In this document: one piece after another, positions 5,534-6,347 of the stretch
Layout: the number at the start of each line of letters is the position of its first letter
Numbering within the stretch: position 1 is the first letter of the stretch
NCBI GenBank assembly: GCA_021442505.1
Contig: JABUTC010000029.1
Span: 22,939 to 29,285 of the forward strand
From: Mogibacterium sp.
GTDB taxonomy: Bacteria > Bacillota > Clostridia > Peptostreptococcales > Anaerovoracaceae
Direction: 5' to 3'
Length of the DNA: 6,347 bases
Notes under the pieces: generated by a model
Seen by the model: the letters and a program-made list of their open reading frames with translations, nothing else
Told to the model about the DNA's origin: nothing
Database searches by the model: none
Position numbers and translations under genes: made by a program

Positions 5534-6347
5534 AATGTCTTACACCTCCTGTCAGTCTGCAAACGTGTTCTCTTGCCGTCTTTTCTTCTTCTGTATAGTA
5601 TGCGTTTCTTGCGATGATTACATCCCAGTCAACCTGTGCCGCATCGAACTCAGGTCCGTCAACACACGCGTACTTGGTCTCGCCGCCAACGCTGAGTCTG
5701 CAGCCGCCGCACATTCCCGTTCCGTCAATCATGATTGCGGTAAGGGATGCGATTGTCTTAATTCCGAAAGGCTCGGTAACTGCATTTACGAATTTCATCA
5801 TAATAGGAGGTCCTACCGTGATTACCTCGTCGTACTGATTTCCTGCCTCGATGAGGTCCTTGAGCTTGTTTGTTGTAAAACCTTTCTCGCCGTAGCTGCC
5901 GTCATCTGTCATGAGGTAGAAATTATCTACGCTCGCTCTGAACTCGTCCTCGAGTACGATGAGATCCTTTGTCTTGAAGCCGGCAACCATGTCAACCTCA
6001 ACGCCTGCATCGTGAAGACCCTTTGCAACAGGATAAGCGAGCGCATTTCCTGTACCGCCTCCTACTACGCAGACTTTTTTCAGACCCTCCATCTCTGTCG
6101 GCTTGCCGAGAGGTCCTGTTACGTCGAGAATGTAGTCGCCCTCGTTAAGCTGTGAAAGGAGCATTGTGCTCTTGCCGACTGCCTGGAAAATGATGGTAAC
6201 CGTTCCTTTTTCCTTGTCGCTTCCTGCCATTGTGAGAGGAACTCTCTCGCCGAACTCATCTACTCTGAAGATAATGAACTGGCCCGGCTTTGCTTTTGCA
6301 GCAACGTACGGAGCCTCGAACTCCAGCCAGAACATATCGCTGCTAAT
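5526..6347 (-). CDS. nfnA: NfnA-like small subunit: FAD/NAD-binding [2Fe-2S] protein (5' end outside window)
   Basis: The visible 273 residues lack only a few at the N-terminus. An ATG at 6335 exists, but the frame stays open to the edge, and the four preceding codons (Ile-Ser-Ser-Asp) fit the family pattern before the first strand, so the true start lies outside. Counting from that ATG as 1, an FAD-binding RVPLT motif is at 31-35, an NAD-binding VGGGTGNALAYP at 91-102, and a [2Fe-2S] site near the C-terminus has C209, C212 and C224, with D204 close by; NfnA proteins are known to use one Asp and three Cys there. This is the ferredoxin reductase fold shared with dihydroorotate dehydrogenase electron-transfer subunit PyrK and sulfide dehydrogenase SudB. 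In Nfn, this subunit takes electrons from or to NADH and pairs with the large subunit encoded by the next, overlapping gene. A pyrK role is unlikely because no pyrD is adjacent here and the partner is NfnB-like. Confidence 0.88.
   Translation of the reverse strand: MSSDMFWLEFEAPYVAAKAKPGQFIIFRVDEFGERVPLTMAGSDKEKGTVTIIFQAVGKSTMLLSQLNEGDYILDVTGPLGKPTEMEGLKKVCVVGGGTGNALAYPVAKGLHDAGVEVDMVAGFKTKDLIVLEDEFRASVDNFYLMTDDGSYGEKGFTTNKLKDLIEAGNQYDEVITVGPPIMMKFVNAVTEPFGIKTIASLTAIMIDGTGMCGGCRLSVGGETKYACVDGPEFDAAQVDWDVIIARNAYYTEEEKTAREHVCRLTGGVRHYE

Noticed and set aside
5346..6155. 269-codon open frame on the plus strand
   Set aside because: It is antisense across the nfnA/nfnB junction and has no recognisable domain; both real genes under it have strong family motifs.

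Overview
All genes lie on the minus strand, so read the window from right to left. The gene types point to an anaerobic Gram-positive bacterium of the Clostridia: an Nfn-type electron-bifurcating flavoprotein pair, M20 peptidases, a DUF5058-like membrane protein, and strong AGGAGG ribosome binding sites with very tight gene packing. This placement is inferred from gene content and style only; I cannot name a genus.

Right half (6347 to 3237, minus strand). A gene cut by the window edge encodes the small flavin/[2Fe-2S] subunit (NfnA-like). It overlaps by 8 bases the gene for the large flavin/[4Fe-4S] subunit (NfnB, usually annotated as glutamate synthase small chain GltA). Together they should form a soluble NADH-dependent ferredoxin:NADP+ oxidoreductase that balances NADH, NADPH and reduced ferredoxin. 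Five bases further on begins a 301-residue soluble protein that I do not recognise; its spacing suggests co-transcription with nfnAB.

Junction (3236 to 3141). This short AT-rich gap holds the most striking non-coding signal: a perfect 18-base inverted repeat (3164-3181 and 3212-3229). It brackets a good minus-strand promoter (TATAAT -10 at 3177-3182) and is followed by a T-rich run. It may be an operator around the promoter of the next operon, a terminator of the previous one, or both.

Left half (3140 to 1, minus strand). A tight four-gene operon follows: a DUF5058-like membrane protein (247 aa), a second polytopic membrane protein (230 aa), an AbgB-like M20 amidohydrolase (454 aa), and the N-terminal third of a second M20 amidohydrolase of the hippurate hydrolase / AbgA class, cut by the window edge. 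The two membrane proteins share a short motif and may be two halves of one transporter. The layout resembles the E. coli abgA-abgB-abgT system (two M20 hydrolases plus an importer), with an unrelated-looking two-part membrane module in place of AbgT. My working model is uptake of an N-acylated amino acid or aminoacyl conjugate followed by its hydrolysis in the cytoplasm; the substrate is unknown.

The membrane-protein starts were moved downstream of the longest reading frames (to 3140 and 2386) because strong ribosome binding sites sit just before those ATGs. There is no gene-free stretch longer than about 100 bases. I saw no tRNA, rRNA, CRISPR array, insertion sequence or plus-strand gene.
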